In this document: one piece after another, positions 48,046-56,849 of the stretch
Layout: each line of letters starts with the position of its first letter
Numbering within the stretch: the first letter of the stretch is position 1
NCBI RefSeq assembly: GCF_009498275.1
Contig: NZ_CP045643.1
Location: 6,200,001-6,264,000 of the forward strand
Source: Streptomyces fagopyri
GTDB taxonomy: Bacteria > Actinomycetota > Actinomycetes > Streptomycetales > Streptomycetaceae
Direction: 5' to 3'
DNA: 64,000 nt
Notes under the pieces: model-generated
Database searches by the model: none
What the model was told of the DNA's origin: nothing
What the model saw: only the letters and a program-made list of their open reading frames with translations
Made by a program: the position numbers and the translations under genes

Positions 48046-49098
48046 TCAACGGCCCTGCAACGCCTTCACGTTGTCGCCGAACGTCCAGTTCTTCGAGCCG
48101 TCCCAGTTGACCGACCACGTCATGAGGCCCTTGAGCGAGGTCCCGTAGTGGCGCCAGGCCTGGGAGACGAGGCTCGGTGACATGTAGCCGCCGCCCGCCC
48201 CGGACTGGGCCGGCAGACCGGGGACCTGCTTGTCGTAGGGCACCTTGACGGTGGTGCCCTGGACCACCAGTCCCTTGTTCAGGCAGTCCGTCTGCGCGAC
48301 GAAGCCCTGGACGGTGCCCGCCGCGTACGAGTCGCCGGAGCAGCCGTACATGCTGCCGTTGTAGTACTGCATGTTCAGCCACCACAGGCGGCCGTTGTCC
48401 GCGTACTTCTTGACGATCGGCAGGTACGCGCCCCAGATCGAGCCGTACGTGATGCTGCCGCCGGTGACGTAGGCCGTCTCGGGTGCCATGGTCAGCCCGA
48501 AGTTCGCGGGCATACGGGCCAGCACCCCGTCGATGATGCGGACCAGGTTGGCCTGGGAGGTGGAGAGCCGGCCGATGTCCCCGCTGCCGACCAGGCCGGT
48601 CTCGATGTCGATGTCGATCCCGTCGAAGTTGTACTTCTGCAGGATGGGCACGATCGTCGACACGAACCGGTCCGCGACGGCGGAGGAACTGAGGTCGATC
48701 CCGGCGGCGGCCCCGCCGATGGACAGCAGGACCGTCTGCCCGGCCGCCTTGGCCGCGCACATCTCGGCGGGCGTCGCGACCTTCACGCCCGCGTCCATCC
48801 CGTTCTCCCACAGTGCGGTGCCGTCGGACCGGATCACGGGGAAGGCCGCGTTGAGCACGTTGTGGCCGTGCGCGGCGATGCGGGAGTCGGTGATCGGGGT
48901 CCAGCCGAAGGGTGGGTGGACCCCGTTGGACGAGCCGTCCCAGTTCTCCCAGTAGCCCTGGAGGACCTTGCCGGCCGGGCGGGACTTCACGGCGCAGGTG
49001 TCGGCCGCGGACGCGGTGGGGGCGGCGGCGACCGACAGGGGGGCGAGGACGGCTGCCGCCAGCGCGACGGCGAGCAGGCGCAACTTCCGGCGGATCAT
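48046..49098 (-). CDS. secreted GH18 chitinase, catalytic domain only
   Basis: The 350-residue protein has a signal peptide (KLRLLAVALAAAVLAPLSVA, cleavage near ASA) and a GH18 barrel with SIGG and the catalytic FDGIDIDIETG (DxxDxDxE, Glu as acid). There is no chitin-binding or fibronectin domain. It hydrolyses chitin outside the cell. AGGAGG lies close to ATG 49098. Two 12-bp chi-promoter elements upstream point to DasR and chitin-dependent control. Confidence 0.95.
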   Translation of the reverse strand: MIRRKLRLLAVALAAAVLAPLSVAAAPTASAADTCAVKSRPAGKVLQGYWENWDGSSNGVHPPFGWTPITDSRIAAHGHNVLNAAFPVIRSDGTALWENGMDAGVKVATPAEMCAAKAAGQTVLLSIGGAAAGIDLSSSAVADRFVSTIVPILQKYNFDGIDIDIETGLVGSGDIGRLSTSQANLVRIIDGVLARMPANFGLTMAPETAYVTGGSITYGSIWGAYLPIVKKYADNGRLWWLNMQYYNGSMYGCSGDSYAAGTVQGFVAQTDCLNKGLVVQGTTVKVPYDKQVPGLPAQSGAGGGYMSPSLVSQAWRHYGTSLKGLMTWSVNWDGSKNWTFGDNVKALQGR

Positions 49099-49157
49099 GC
49101 GGGGCCTCCTGGAGTGGGGGACGCGGAGGGGGCGTGTCGCATACATGACATTGCGCG

Positions 49158-49169
49158 CGGTCCGGACCT
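49158..49169. promoter_or_regulatory. chitinase 12-bp element 1 (dre-like)
   Basis: CGGTCCGGACCT fits the Streptomyces chi-promoter element (TGGTCYAGACCW) and DasR-site core at 9-10 of 12 positions. It lies in the -35/-10 spacer of the chitinase promoter. Confidence 0.6.
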
Positions 49170-49178
49170 GTCGTCAAT

Positions 49179-49190
49179 AGGTCTGGACCA
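49179..49190. promoter_or_regulatory. chitinase 12-bp element 2 (dre-like)
   Basis: AGGTCTGGACCA matches the core TGGTCTAGACCA at 10 of 12 positions. It starts 21 bp from element 1, two helical turns. The -35-like TTGACG of the chitinase promoter (49172-49177 on the plus strand) lies between them, as in other chi promoters. Confidence 0.7.
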
Positions 49191-49270
49191 AATGAGGGTG
49201 GGGCGCCGAGGTGATCGGAGGGGCGGCCGGAGGCGGTCGGCCCGGTGGCCGCGGCGCGACGCGTGACATG

Positions 49271-49306
49271 TGACAGCTGACAGATATTGAAATCTGTCAG
49301 CTGTCA
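49271..49306. promoter_or_regulatory. 15-bp-arm palindrome upstream of the aldo-keto reductase gene
   Basis: TGACAGCTGACAGAT and ATCTGTCAGCTGTCA are perfect inverted arms around ATTGAA. Each arm holds two TGACAG-type units, and further TGACA/TGTCA copies flank them. This is a strong operator candidate for the TetR-family gene two genes on, able to hold two dimers. Confidence 0.75.
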
Positions 49307-49367
49307 TGTCATGGTGAATGCGGGCCGCCTGCACGGCACCCACCCCCCCCAACCCAAGGAAACCTTC

Positions 49368-50372
49368 ATGCGCACCCGTCCCCTCGGAACGAACGGCCCC
49401 CAGGTCTCCGCCCTCGGCCTCGGCTGCATGGGCATGTCCGCGCTGTACGGCGACGCGGACCGGGCCGAGTCCATCGCGACCGTCCACGCCGCACTCGAAG
49501 CCGGCGTGACCCTGCTGGACACCGGCGACTTCTACGCCATGGGCCACAACGAGATGCTCATCGGCGAAGCCCTGCGCACCGCCCCCGCGGCCCTGCGCGA
49601 ACAGGCTCGGACCAGCGTCAAGTTCGGCGCGCTCCGCGACCCGGACGGCGGCTGGGGCGGCCACGACGGCCGGCCCGCCGCCGTGAAGAACTTCGTCGCG
49701 TACTCCCTGCAGCGCCTCGGCGTGGACCACATCGACGTCTACCGGATCGCGCGGGCCGACCCCGGAGTACCGATCGAGGAGACGGTCGGCGCGATCGCCG
49801 AACTGGTCGAGAAGGGCCACGTCCGGTACATCGGCCTCAGCGAGGTCGGCGCCGACACCATCCGCCGGGCCGCCGCCACCGCCCCCATCAGCGACCTCCA
49901 GATCGAGTACTCGCTCATCTCCCGGGGCATCGAGGACGAGGTGCTGCCGACCACCCGCGAGCTGGGCATCTCGATCACCGCGTACGGCGTGCTCTCCCGC
50001 GGGCTGATCTCCGGCCACTTCACCGCCGACCGGCAACTGGGCGCGAACGACTTCCGCTCCATGAGCCCCCGCTTCCAGGGCGAGAACCTGCGGCACAACC
50101 TCACCCTCGTCGAGGCGCTGCGCAAGGTCGCCGAGCAGAAGGGCGTCTCCGTCGCCCAGATCGCCATCGCCTGGGTGCTCTCACGCGGTGAGGACATCGT
50201 GCCGCTGGTCGGCGCCCGCACCCGGCAGCGGCTGACGGAGGCGCTGGGCGCCCTCGACGTCACCCTCGACGCCGGTGACCTCACCGCCATCGAGGAGGCC
50301 GTGCCGGACGGCGCCGCCGCGGGCGACCGCTACCCGCGGGCACAGATGGCACACCTCGGCACGGAGCGCTGA
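49368..50372 (+). CDS. aldo-keto reductase
   Basis: The 334-residue TIM-barrel oxidoreductase begins RPLGTNGPQVSALGLGCMGM and has LDTGDFYAMGHNE (catalytic Asp and Tyr), VKFGAL (Lys), and a C-terminal NADPH region VPLVGARTRQRLTEALGAL. The usual catalytic His in the DVYRIARADP segment is replaced, as in many AKR13-like proteins. AAGGAAA precedes the ATG. The TetR gene follows 26 bp downstream, so the pair is probably regulated through the palindrome. Substrate unknown. Confidence 0.9.
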   Translation: MRTRPLGTNGPQVSALGLGCMGMSALYGDADRAESIATVHAALEAGVTLLDTGDFYAMGHNEMLIGEALRTAPAALREQARTSVKFGALRDPDGGWGGHDGRPAAVKNFVAYSLQRLGVDHIDVYRIARADPGVPIEETVGAIAELVEKGHVRYIGLSEVGADTIRRAAATAPISDLQIEYSLISRGIEDEVLPTTRELGISITAYGVLSRGLISGHFTADRQLGANDFRSMSPRFQGENLRHNLTLVEALRKVAEQKGVSVAQIAIAWVLSRGEDIVPLVGARTRQRLTEALGALDVTLDAGDLTAIEEAVPDGAAAGDRYPRAQMAHLGTER

Positions 50373-50398
50373 CGGTACCTCCGGGTACGGTCGTCGTC

Positions 50399-50998
50399 AT
50401 GGCACCACCGACCAGCGAGACCCTGACCGCCGAGCGCATCCTCGAAGTGACCGAGGAGGTACTGCGCCGCCACGGCCCCGCCAAGGCCACCGTGGTGGAC
50501 GTGGCCCGCGCGCTCGGCGTCAGCCACGGCAGCGTCTACCGCCACTTCCGTACGAAGGCGGCGCTGCGGGAGGCGGTCACCAAACGCTGGCTGGACCGCA
50601 CGTCGCAGACGCTGGCCCGGATCGCCGGGACGACGGACGAGACGCCTCCCGAGGCCCTCAGACAGTGGTTCGGCGCGCTGTTCGCCGCCAAGCGGCACAA
50701 GGCGGGCGACGACCCCGAGCTGTTCGCCACGTACACCGTGCTCCTCGCCGACACCAGCAGCGTGGTCGAGGAACACGTCCTGGACCTTGTCGGGCAGCTC
50801 GCGGACATCGTCGGCCGAGGCGTGCGCGAGGGAGACTTCGCGGCGGTGGACGACGACGCCGCCGCGACGGCCCGCGCGCTCTTCGACGCCACGAACCGCT
50901 TCCACGACCCGGCCTACGCCCGCGAATGGGAACAGCCCGGCATCGAGGCCGAGTTCACGGCGGTCGTCGACCTCGTCCTGCGCGGCCTGCGGCCCTGA
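50399..50998 (+). CDS. TetR-family transcriptional regulator
   Basis: The 199-residue protein has a TetR helix-turn-helix (ATVVDVARALGVSHGSVYRHF) and a C-terminal TetR_C domain typical of small-molecule sensors. TACGGT ends 7 nt before the ATG, so it may also have its own leaderless transcript. It is likely the regulator of the upstream aldo-keto reductase. The ligand is unknown. Confidence 0.88.
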   Translation: MAPPTSETLTAERILEVTEEVLRRHGPAKATVVDVARALGVSHGSVYRHFRTKAALREAVTKRWLDRTSQTLARIAGTTDETPPEALRQWFGALFAAKRHKAGDDPELFATYTVLLADTSSVVEEHVLDLVGQLADIVGRGVREGDFAAVDDDAAATARALFDATNRFHDPAYAREWEQPGIEAEFTAVVDLVLRGLRP

Positions 50999-51021
50999 CC
51001 GGCGGGCCCGGCGGAGAGCGC

Positions 51022-51228
51022 TCAGCCCTCCGTCGGGTCCACCGTCGCCTGGTGGGCCTCGGCGAGGTGCTCCTCCGCCTTCAGCCACGGCAGGAACTGC
51101 GCGCCCTTGCGCCAGCCGCAGGTACCGCACCTGATCGTGCGCTGCATCCCCGTCCGCTGGACGTGGACGACGTGCTCGCGGCCGTGCTGGTCCCAGCGGC
51201 TCACCTTGCTCGTGTTGATCTGCAGCAT
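51022..51228 (-). CDS. small zinc-ribbon protein
   Basis: The 68-residue protein begins MLQINTSKVSRWDQHGREHV, carries one CGTC pair (CGTCGW) and a C-terminal helix with HLAEAH, which could complete a zinc site. AGGAGG lies 6 nt before the ATG. I recall near-identical proteins in Streptomyces but no function. It converges on the TetR gene with 23 bp between them. Confidence 0.8.
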   Translation of the reverse strand: MLQINTSKVSRWDQHGREHVVHVQRTGMQRTIRCGTCGWRKGAQFLPWLKAEEHLAEAHQATVDPTEG

Positions 51229-51369
51229 GACACCTCCTGGTGTTTCCGCTCGGCTTGCCCGGCAAGGCGTGTGCAGCAAGGAGTGTGCAGCATGGACAAG
51301 ATCAACGGGGGCTCTTCGGCCACGACTTGACCGCCGGGCCCGCGATGCCGGCGGCCTAGACTCCGCCGC

Positions 51370-52482
51370 ATGACGACCGAAGTCGCCGCCATAGCGCGGG
51401 ATCTCGCACCGAACGGCACCCTGCGGGCCTCGATCAATCTGGGCAACCCGGTACTGGCCCAGGGCACCCCGCGGTCCCCGGCCGGCATCACCGTGGACCT
51501 CGCGCGCGAGATCGGCGCGCGGCTCGGACTTCCGGTGGAACTCCTCTGCTTCGACGCGGCCCGCAAGTCCTACGAGGCGATGGCGGAGGGCCGGGCCGAC
51601 CTCTGCTTCCTTGCCGTCGAGCCCGCGCGCGAGGCCGAAGTCGCCTTCACGGAGCCGTACGTGGTGATCGAGGGCGTGTACGCGGTGCCCGGTGACTCGA
51701 ACCTCACGAGCGCCGCCGACGTCGACCGTCCCGGTACACGGATCGGTGTGAAGCGCGGGTCCGCCTACGACCTCTTCCTCACCCGCACGTTGCGGCACGC
51801 GACCGTCGTACGCGGGGAGGAGGGCGTCGACACGTTCCGTGCCGAGCGGCTGGAGGCCGCGGCCGGGATCCGGCAGCCGATGACCGCGTATGTCGCGGAA
51901 CATACCGAACTCCGGCTGATCGAGGACCGGTTCATGCAGATCCGGCAGGCGGTCGGTACGACCAGGACCCGCCGCCCCGAGACCGTGCGCTTCCTCCGTG
52001 ACCTCGTCGAGGAGCTGAAGTCCGGCGGCTTCGTCGCGGACGCCCTGCGGCGCTCGGGACAGTCGCAGACCCTGGTCGCTCCGCCGGCCGGCCCGGGACC
52101 GGCCCCCGTCACCGCCGAACTGCAGTGCGTCGTGCTGGACTGCCCGGACCCGCACCGGCTGGCCGCGTTCTACGCGGAACTGCTCGGCGGCGAAGTCGAC
52201 CGGCCCGACCGGCGCTGGGCGCTCGGTGCGGGCTGGGCGACGCTCCACACACCGTCCGGCCTGGTCCTGGCCTTCCAGCGGGTGGCGGAGTACGAGCCGC
52301 CGCGCTGGCCCCAGCCGAGCCGGCCCCAGCAGTTCCATCTGGACTTCGGCGTCCCGGACCTGGACGTCGCGCGCGAACAGGTCCTTTCGCGCGGCGCGAC
52401 CGTGCTGGACGACTCCGCCGGGCGAGGCTGGCACGTCTACGCGGATCCGGCCGGACACCCGTTCTGCCTGGTCGGCCACTGA
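51370..52482 (+). CDS. fusion of a solute-binding-type domain and a VOC domain
   Basis: Residues 1-240 form a type-2 periplasmic-binding fold (SBP_bac_3-like: GTLRASINLGNPVLAQG, GITVDLAREIGARLGLPVEL, ADLCFLAVEPAREAEVAFTE). Residues 250-370 form a VOC domain (CVVLDCPDPHRLAAFYAELL, QFHLDFGVPDLDVAREQVLS, DPAGHPFCLV). There is no signal peptide or lipobox, so the binding domain is cytosolic. A Pro/Gly-rich linker joins them without a frameshift. TAGACT ends 7 nt before the ATG, a leaderless layout. Function unknown. Confidence 0.85.
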   Translation: MTTEVAAIARDLAPNGTLRASINLGNPVLAQGTPRSPAGITVDLAREIGARLGLPVELLCFDAARKSYEAMAEGRADLCFLAVEPAREAEVAFTEPYVVIEGVYAVPGDSNLTSAADVDRPGTRIGVKRGSAYDLFLTRTLRHATVVRGEEGVDTFRAERLEAAAGIRQPMTAYVAEHTELRLIEDRFMQIRQAVGTTRTRRPETVRFLRDLVEELKSGGFVADALRRSGQSQTLVAPPAGPGPAPVTAELQCVVLDCPDPHRLAAFYAELLGGEVDRPDRRWALGAGWATLHTPSGLVLAFQRVAEYEPPRWPQPSRPQQFHLDFGVPDLDVAREQVLSRGATVLDDSAGRGWHVYADPAGHPFCLVGH

Positions 52483-52796
52483 ACGACCCGGCGCTCGCCC
52501 GATCCTCTGTGGTCCTGGCCGGGTCGGTCACGGTCGGATGAACCCCGGTCGGGCCGGCCATGGGCCGATGAACCCCGCTCGGGCCGGTCAGGGTCCGATG
52601 AACCCCGCTCGGGCCGGTCAGGGTCCGATGAATCCCGGTCGGGTCGGCCACGGCCAGGTGGCCCCCGTCGGGTTCGCCGCGGTCGTCCGGCCCCCGGTCG
52701 GCGTGGTCGGTGGGCCCGGCCGGTCTGCCCCCGGCGGTCCGCCACCGGGGCCCCTGCTCAGCCCGCGCGGCGATCCCGCCCGCGCGGCGACCCCCT
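52483..52796. other. convergent junction, no gene seen
   Basis: This 314-bp gap holds the 30-bp repeat array and GC-rich flanks. Frames on both strands read as 10-residue repeats (for example GVHRTLTGPS) without a ribosome site and are treated as shadows. Confidence 0.7.
52521..52670. repeat. 30-bp tandem repeat, four good units and one degenerate
   Basis: Units start exactly at 52521, 52551, 52581, 52611 and 52641. The core is GGGCCGGTCAGGGTCCGATG followed by AACCCCGCTC, with two central units nearly identical. Because 30 is a multiple of three, all frames read through, so open frames here are expected by chance. Confidence 0.9.
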
Positions 52797-54227
52797 TCAG
52801 CCGACCGTGCGCGGCAGCCGCAGGCTCAGTGCCGTCGTCAGGACCACGCCCGCCAGCTGTACCAGCAGTGTCGTCACGAGGGCGTCGCGCATGCCGTGGC
52901 CCGGGGCGAGGGACAGGAACAGGGTGCCCAGGGTGGCGACGCCGACGGCGAGCGCCGACTGCTGGGTGGTCGCCATCACGCCACTGCCGACACCGGCCCG
53001 CGCGGCCGGGACCTCGGAGAGGACGATCCGGATGAGCACCGGCAACTGGAGCGCCTGCCCCGCACCGGCGACCGCCGCGCCCGGGAGCAGCTCCCACATT
53101 CCGAGGTCCGGCCAGGACCGCCACGCGGTGAGCGCGATGAGGGCCACGCCCACCGCCTGGATCAGGCCGCCCGCGGTGACGACCCGGGTGCCGTGGCGGG
53201 CGATCAGCCGCGGCCCGCAGAGGGAGGTGACGAAGAAGACCACGGCCATCGGGGCGAGTGCCAGCCCGGCCGCGACCGGACCGAGGCCCGCGCCCCGTTG
53301 CAGCGCCACCGCGATGACGAACATGAAGCCGCTGAAGCCGATCGAGAACGGCACGATCATGATCAGGCCCCGCCGCAGTGAGGTCAGCGCGAACAGGCTC
53401 GGCGGCACCAGGGGAGTGCGGCCGGCCCGGTCCTCCCGGCGCTCGACGAAGTAGAACGCCGCCGCCAGCAGCGGGAACAGGGCCAGCGACAGCCAGGTCC
53501 ACAGCGGCCAGCCCGCCGCGCGGCCCTCGGTCAGCGGCGCCAGGAGCGTGAGCAGCGACAGTGCGAGCAGGACCGTGCCGGAGGTGTCGATGGGCTCCGG
53601 GTGCTGCGAGCGGGTCTCCGGCACCGCCCGTGCGGCGAGGACCAGGCCGACGAGCACGACGGGGACGTTCACGAGGAACACGGCGCGCCAGCCGGTGCCC
53701 GCGATGTCCGCGGCGACCAGGAGGCCGCCGAGTATCTGCCCGGCCACCATGGAGAGCCCCGCCGTGGCGCCGTACAGGCCCATGGCCTTGGCACGGCGGG
53801 TTCCCGCGGTCGCCGCCTGGATGGTGGCGAGCACCTGCGGGAGCATCGCGGCGGACGCCGCGCCCTGTGCGACGCGGGCCGCGACCAGCGTCCAGGCGCT
53901 GGGCGCGAGCCCGCACGCCAGTGAGGTGAGGCCGAAGGCCGCCATGCCGCCGAGGAAGAGCTGACGGCGCCCGAAGAGGTCGCCGAGCCGGCCGCCCAGG
54001 ACGAGCAGGACGGCGTACGAGACCCCGTACCCGGCGACGACGAGTTCGAGGACGGCCTCGCTCGCGTTCAGGTCCCGGCCGATGGTCGGGAGGGCCACGT
54101 TGACGATGAAGAAGTCGATGAGCGGGAGTGCCGCACCGAGCAGCACGGTGAAGAGTCCGAGGCCACCGAGGAGGGGTGGCGCGGACGGTGATCGGACTGG
54201 TGTGGTCAGGGTTCCGGTTTCGGTCAC
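52797..54227 (-). CDS. MFS drug-exporter-like protein (14-TM EmrB/QacA type)
   Basis: The 476-residue protein has about 14 membrane helices, motif A in LGGRLGDLFGRRQLF and motif C in GLSMVAGQILGGLLV, both marks of DHA2 exporters. GTG is the start (MTETGTLTTPVRS). It diverges from the MmyB-like regulator gene, which may control it. Substrate cannot be told. Confidence 0.9.
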   Translation of the reverse strand: MTETGTLTTPVRSPSAPPLLGGLGLFTVLLGAALPLIDFFIVNVALPTIGRDLNASEAVLELVVAGYGVSYAVLLVLGGRLGDLFGRRQLFLGGMAAFGLTSLACGLAPSAWTLVAARVAQGAASAAMLPQVLATIQAATAGTRRAKAMGLYGATAGLSMVAGQILGGLLVAADIAGTGWRAVFLVNVPVVLVGLVLAARAVPETRSQHPEPIDTSGTVLLALSLLTLLAPLTEGRAAGWPLWTWLSLALFPLLAAAFYFVERREDRAGRTPLVPPSLFALTSLRRGLIMIVPFSIGFSGFMFVIAVALQRGAGLGPVAAGLALAPMAVVFFVTSLCGPRLIARHGTRVVTAGGLIQAVGVALIALTAWRSWPDLGMWELLPGAAVAGAGQALQLPVLIRIVLSEVPAARAGVGSGVMATTQQSALAVGVATLGTLFLSLAPGHGMRDALVTTLLVQLAGVVLTTALSLRLPRTVG

Positions 54228-54253
54228 GTAAAGAGCTTCGTCCCCTTCTCAGG

Positions 54254-54263
54254 CTGGTACCAG
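54254..54263. promoter_or_regulatory. palindrome in the exporter/MmyB divergent promoter
   Basis: CTGGTACCAG is self-complementary. CCTGGTA (54275) and TACCTGG (54288) downstream form an imperfect second dyad with the same half-site. This suggests a shared operator region for both genes. Confidence 0.4.
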
Positions 54264-54327
54264 AGTGTCCTTATCCTGGTAGAAGCAGTACCTGGAAACA
54301 GGTTCCGGTGGACGGCACTCTGGAGGC

Positions 54328-55227
54328 ATGACGACGATGGTGCGGGAGACGACCACCACCCCGGCCGCCGGGGCGGCCCCGCGCGGAAGCGCGATCCGGC
54401 GGCACGAACTCGCCGCCTTCCTGCGCAACCGGCGCGAGCGCATCCCGCCCGAGCAGGTGGGGCTGCCCCGCGGCCGGCGCAGGCGCACCCCGGGACTGCG
54501 CCGCGAGGAGGTCGCCCAGCTCTCGGCCGTCGGCGTCACCTGGTACACCTGGCTCGAACAGGCCCGCGACATCCAGGTCTCCGAGCAGGTTCTCGACGCG
54601 CTGGCCCGCACCCTGCTGCTGGATTCCAGCGAGCGCGCCCATCTCTTCCAGCTGGCCGGCGCCGCCGACCCCACGCCCGCCGCGCGGTGCCCGACGCTCA
54701 CCCCGGCGCTGCGCCAGATGCTGACGCAGCTGGAACCGGTCCCGGCCTGCATCCAGAACAGCCGGTACGACATCCTGGCGTACAACCGTACGTACGCCCG
54801 GCTGATGATGAGCGACCTGGACGCGGTGGCGCCCGAGGACCGCAACTGCATGGTCCTCGTCTACACCCACGAGGAGTGGCGCAGGTCGATCGTGCTCCTC
54901 GACGAGACCATGCGGATGATGGCCGCCAAGCTGCGCGCGTCGATGGCCGGACACCTCGGCGAGCCCGCGTGGAAGATGCTGGTCAAACGCCTGCGGACGG
55001 AGTCGGCGGAGTTCCGCGAGATCTGGGAGCGCTACGAGGTGTTCGGGGGCGCCCGCAGCAAGACGAAGCAGTTCCTGAACCCGTACGTCGGGCTCCTCAC
55101 CCTCGACCACACCGACCTGTGGCTCGCCCCCGACATGGGTGCCCGGATGGTGACCTACGCCCCCACCGACGAGTCGAGCCGGGAGGGGCTGGAGAAGCTG
55201 TACGAGATCGCGCGGGCGGCGGCCTAG
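54328..55227 (+). CDS. MmyB-like XRE regulator
   Basis: The 299-residue protein has an XRE helix-turn-helix (RTPGLRREEVAQLSAVGVTW, YTWLEQARDIQVSEQVLDAL) and a C-terminal MmyB-like PAS-type ligand domain (ILAYNRTYARLMMSD, LNPYVGLLTLDHTDLWLAP). The founding member activates methylenomycin genes; others often control a divergent transporter or reductase. Here a DHA2 exporter diverges. Its stop TAG shares the palindrome CTAG with the stop of the convergent MFS gene. Confidence 0.92.
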   Translation: MTTMVRETTTTPAAGAAPRGSAIRRHELAAFLRNRRERIPPEQVGLPRGRRRRTPGLRREEVAQLSAVGVTWYTWLEQARDIQVSEQVLDALARTLLLDSSERAHLFQLAGAADPTPAARCPTLTPALRQMLTQLEPVPACIQNSRYDILAYNRTYARLMMSDLDAVAPEDRNCMVLVYTHEEWRRSIVLLDETMRMMAAKLRASMAGHLGEPAWKMLVKRLRTESAEFREIWERYEVFGGARSKTKQFLNPYVGLLTLDHTDLWLAPDMGARMVTYAPTDESSREGLEKLYEIARAAA

Positions 55228-56684
55228 GCGGGCGCGTCCTGGGCGCGTACGCCCACCGCGTCCTTCACCTCGACGGACTCCAGGCGGCGGGCCGTCCGTT
55301 CGGCCGTTCCGCGCGCCCAGCGGCCGCTGGTCAGCGCGCCCAGGACCAGGACGGCGAGGCCGCATCCGGCGATGATCCACCAGGCGGGGCGGGCGGCCTC
55401 GACGAAGGTGTCACGGTAGGCCGACGCCCCCACGCCGGAGGCCAGGACGGCTCCTATCACGGCGACACCGAGCGTGCCGCCGATCTGGCGGCTCGTCGAG
55501 GCGACGGCGGCGGCGACACCGGCCTGCGTGCGGGGCATGCCGGAGACGGCGGTGTTGGTGATGGGGGCGTTCACGAAACCGAAGCCCAGGCCGAACAGGA
55601 CGTACCCGATGACGAGCGTGACGTTCGACGTCTCGCCCTCGAAGCCGGCGAACAGGACACCGCTCGCGGTCATGGTGATCCCGGCGACGAGCAGGGACAG
55701 CCGGGGGCCCCGGTTGCCGACCAGCCGCCCGGACAGCGGCGCGCACACGAAGCACATCGCCGCCATGGGCAGCATCCACAGACCCGCGTGCAGCGCGTCC
55801 AGACCGCGGACGTTCTGCAGATAGAGCGTCGACAGGAACAGGAATCCGCTGAGCGCCGCGAACGCGCTGACGGCGATGACCGTGGCCCCGCTGAACGGCG
55901 CCGAGCGGAAGAAGCGCAGGTCGATGAGGGGTTCGGCGCGCCGGGGCTCGTACCACAGCAGGCCGAGCAGGGCGGCGACGGCGATCGCGCCGAAGACCGC
56001 GGTCCTGGCGACGGCGGAACCGGGCGCCTCGATGATCGCGTACGTCAGCGAGCCGAGCAGCGCGATGACGAGGAGCTGGCCGACCGGGTCGGGGCGGCGG
56101 GCCTTGGGGGCGCGGGACTCCGGGACGTAGCGCCAGGTGAGCAGGAGGGCGGCGAGGCCCACCGGGAGATTGATCCAGAAGATCGAGCGCCAGCCCACCG
56201 AGTCCACCAGGAGTCCGCCGACCAGCGGGCCCGCGGCCATCGATATGCCCACCACGGCGCCCCAGGCGCCGATCGCGCGGGCGCGCTCGCGCGGGTCCGT
56301 GAAGGTGTTGGTGATGATCGACATCGCCACCGGGTTCAGCATCGAACCGCCGACCGCCTGCACCATGCGGAAGGCGATCAGGGACTCGAGATTCGGGGCG
56401 AGGGAGCACAGCACCGAGCCGATGGTGAAGATCACCAGGCCCGCCTTGAAGATCCGGCGCCGGCCGATGCGGTCGGCGGTCGAACCCGCGAGCATCAGCA
56501 GCGACGCGAGGACCAGCGTGTACGCGTCGATCGTCCACTGGAGGCCGGCGACACTCGCGTGCAGTTCCTTCTGCATCGAGGGCAGGGCGACGTTCAGCAC
56601 CGTGTTGTCCAGGCTCACGATCAGCAGGCTCATGCAGCAGATCGCGAGCACCAGGAGGCGGTGGCGTGGGGTGAGCTCGGGCAT
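55224..56684 (-). CDS. MFS drug-exporter-like protein (14-TM EmrB/QacA type)
   Basis: The 486-residue protein begins in the first helix (LLVLAICCMSLLIVSLDNTV), has motif A in LAGSTADRIGRRRIFKAG and about 14 helices. The DNTVLNVALP segment is a DHA2 hallmark. It is distinct in sequence from the exporter at 52.8 kb, so not a recent duplicate. Promoter region 56685-56849 includes TTAGTTAGACGCACTA on the coding strand, a weak TAGT/ACTA dyad. Substrate unknown. Confidence 0.9.
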   Translation of the reverse strand: MPELTPRHRLLVLAICCMSLLIVSLDNTVLNVALPSMQKELHASVAGLQWTIDAYTLVLASLLMLAGSTADRIGRRRIFKAGLVIFTIGSVLCSLAPNLESLIAFRMVQAVGGSMLNPVAMSIITNTFTDPRERARAIGAWGAVVGISMAAGPLVGGLLVDSVGWRSIFWINLPVGLAALLLTWRYVPESRAPKARRPDPVGQLLVIALLGSLTYAIIEAPGSAVARTAVFGAIAVAALLGLLWYEPRRAEPLIDLRFFRSAPFSGATVIAVSAFAALSGFLFLSTLYLQNVRGLDALHAGLWMLPMAAMCFVCAPLSGRLVGNRGPRLSLLVAGITMTASGVLFAGFEGETSNVTLVIGYVLFGLGFGFVNAPITNTAVSGMPRTQAGVAAAVASTSRQIGGTLGVAVIGAVLASGVGASAYRDTFVEAARPAWWIIAGCGLAVLVLGALTSGRWARGTAERTARRLESVEVKDAVGVRAQDAPA

Positions 56685-56849
56685 TCCACAAGCCTACGCC
56701 CACTTCGATAGTGCGTCTAACTAATGAACCTCACTCGATCGGGTGACGGCGGTCACGGCGCGTCCCCGGCGTCCCCGGCGGCCACCGCACTTCCGGGGAG
56801 GCCGCCGGCCACTGTCACGGCACCCGCTCCGGTACGCGACAATGGGGGA

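Noticed and set aside
52109..52651. 180-residue minus-strand frame with GVHRTLTGPS repeats
   Set aside because: The repeats come from the 30-bp DNA unit, which leaves every frame open. There is no ribosome site and it overlaps the SBP-VOC gene.
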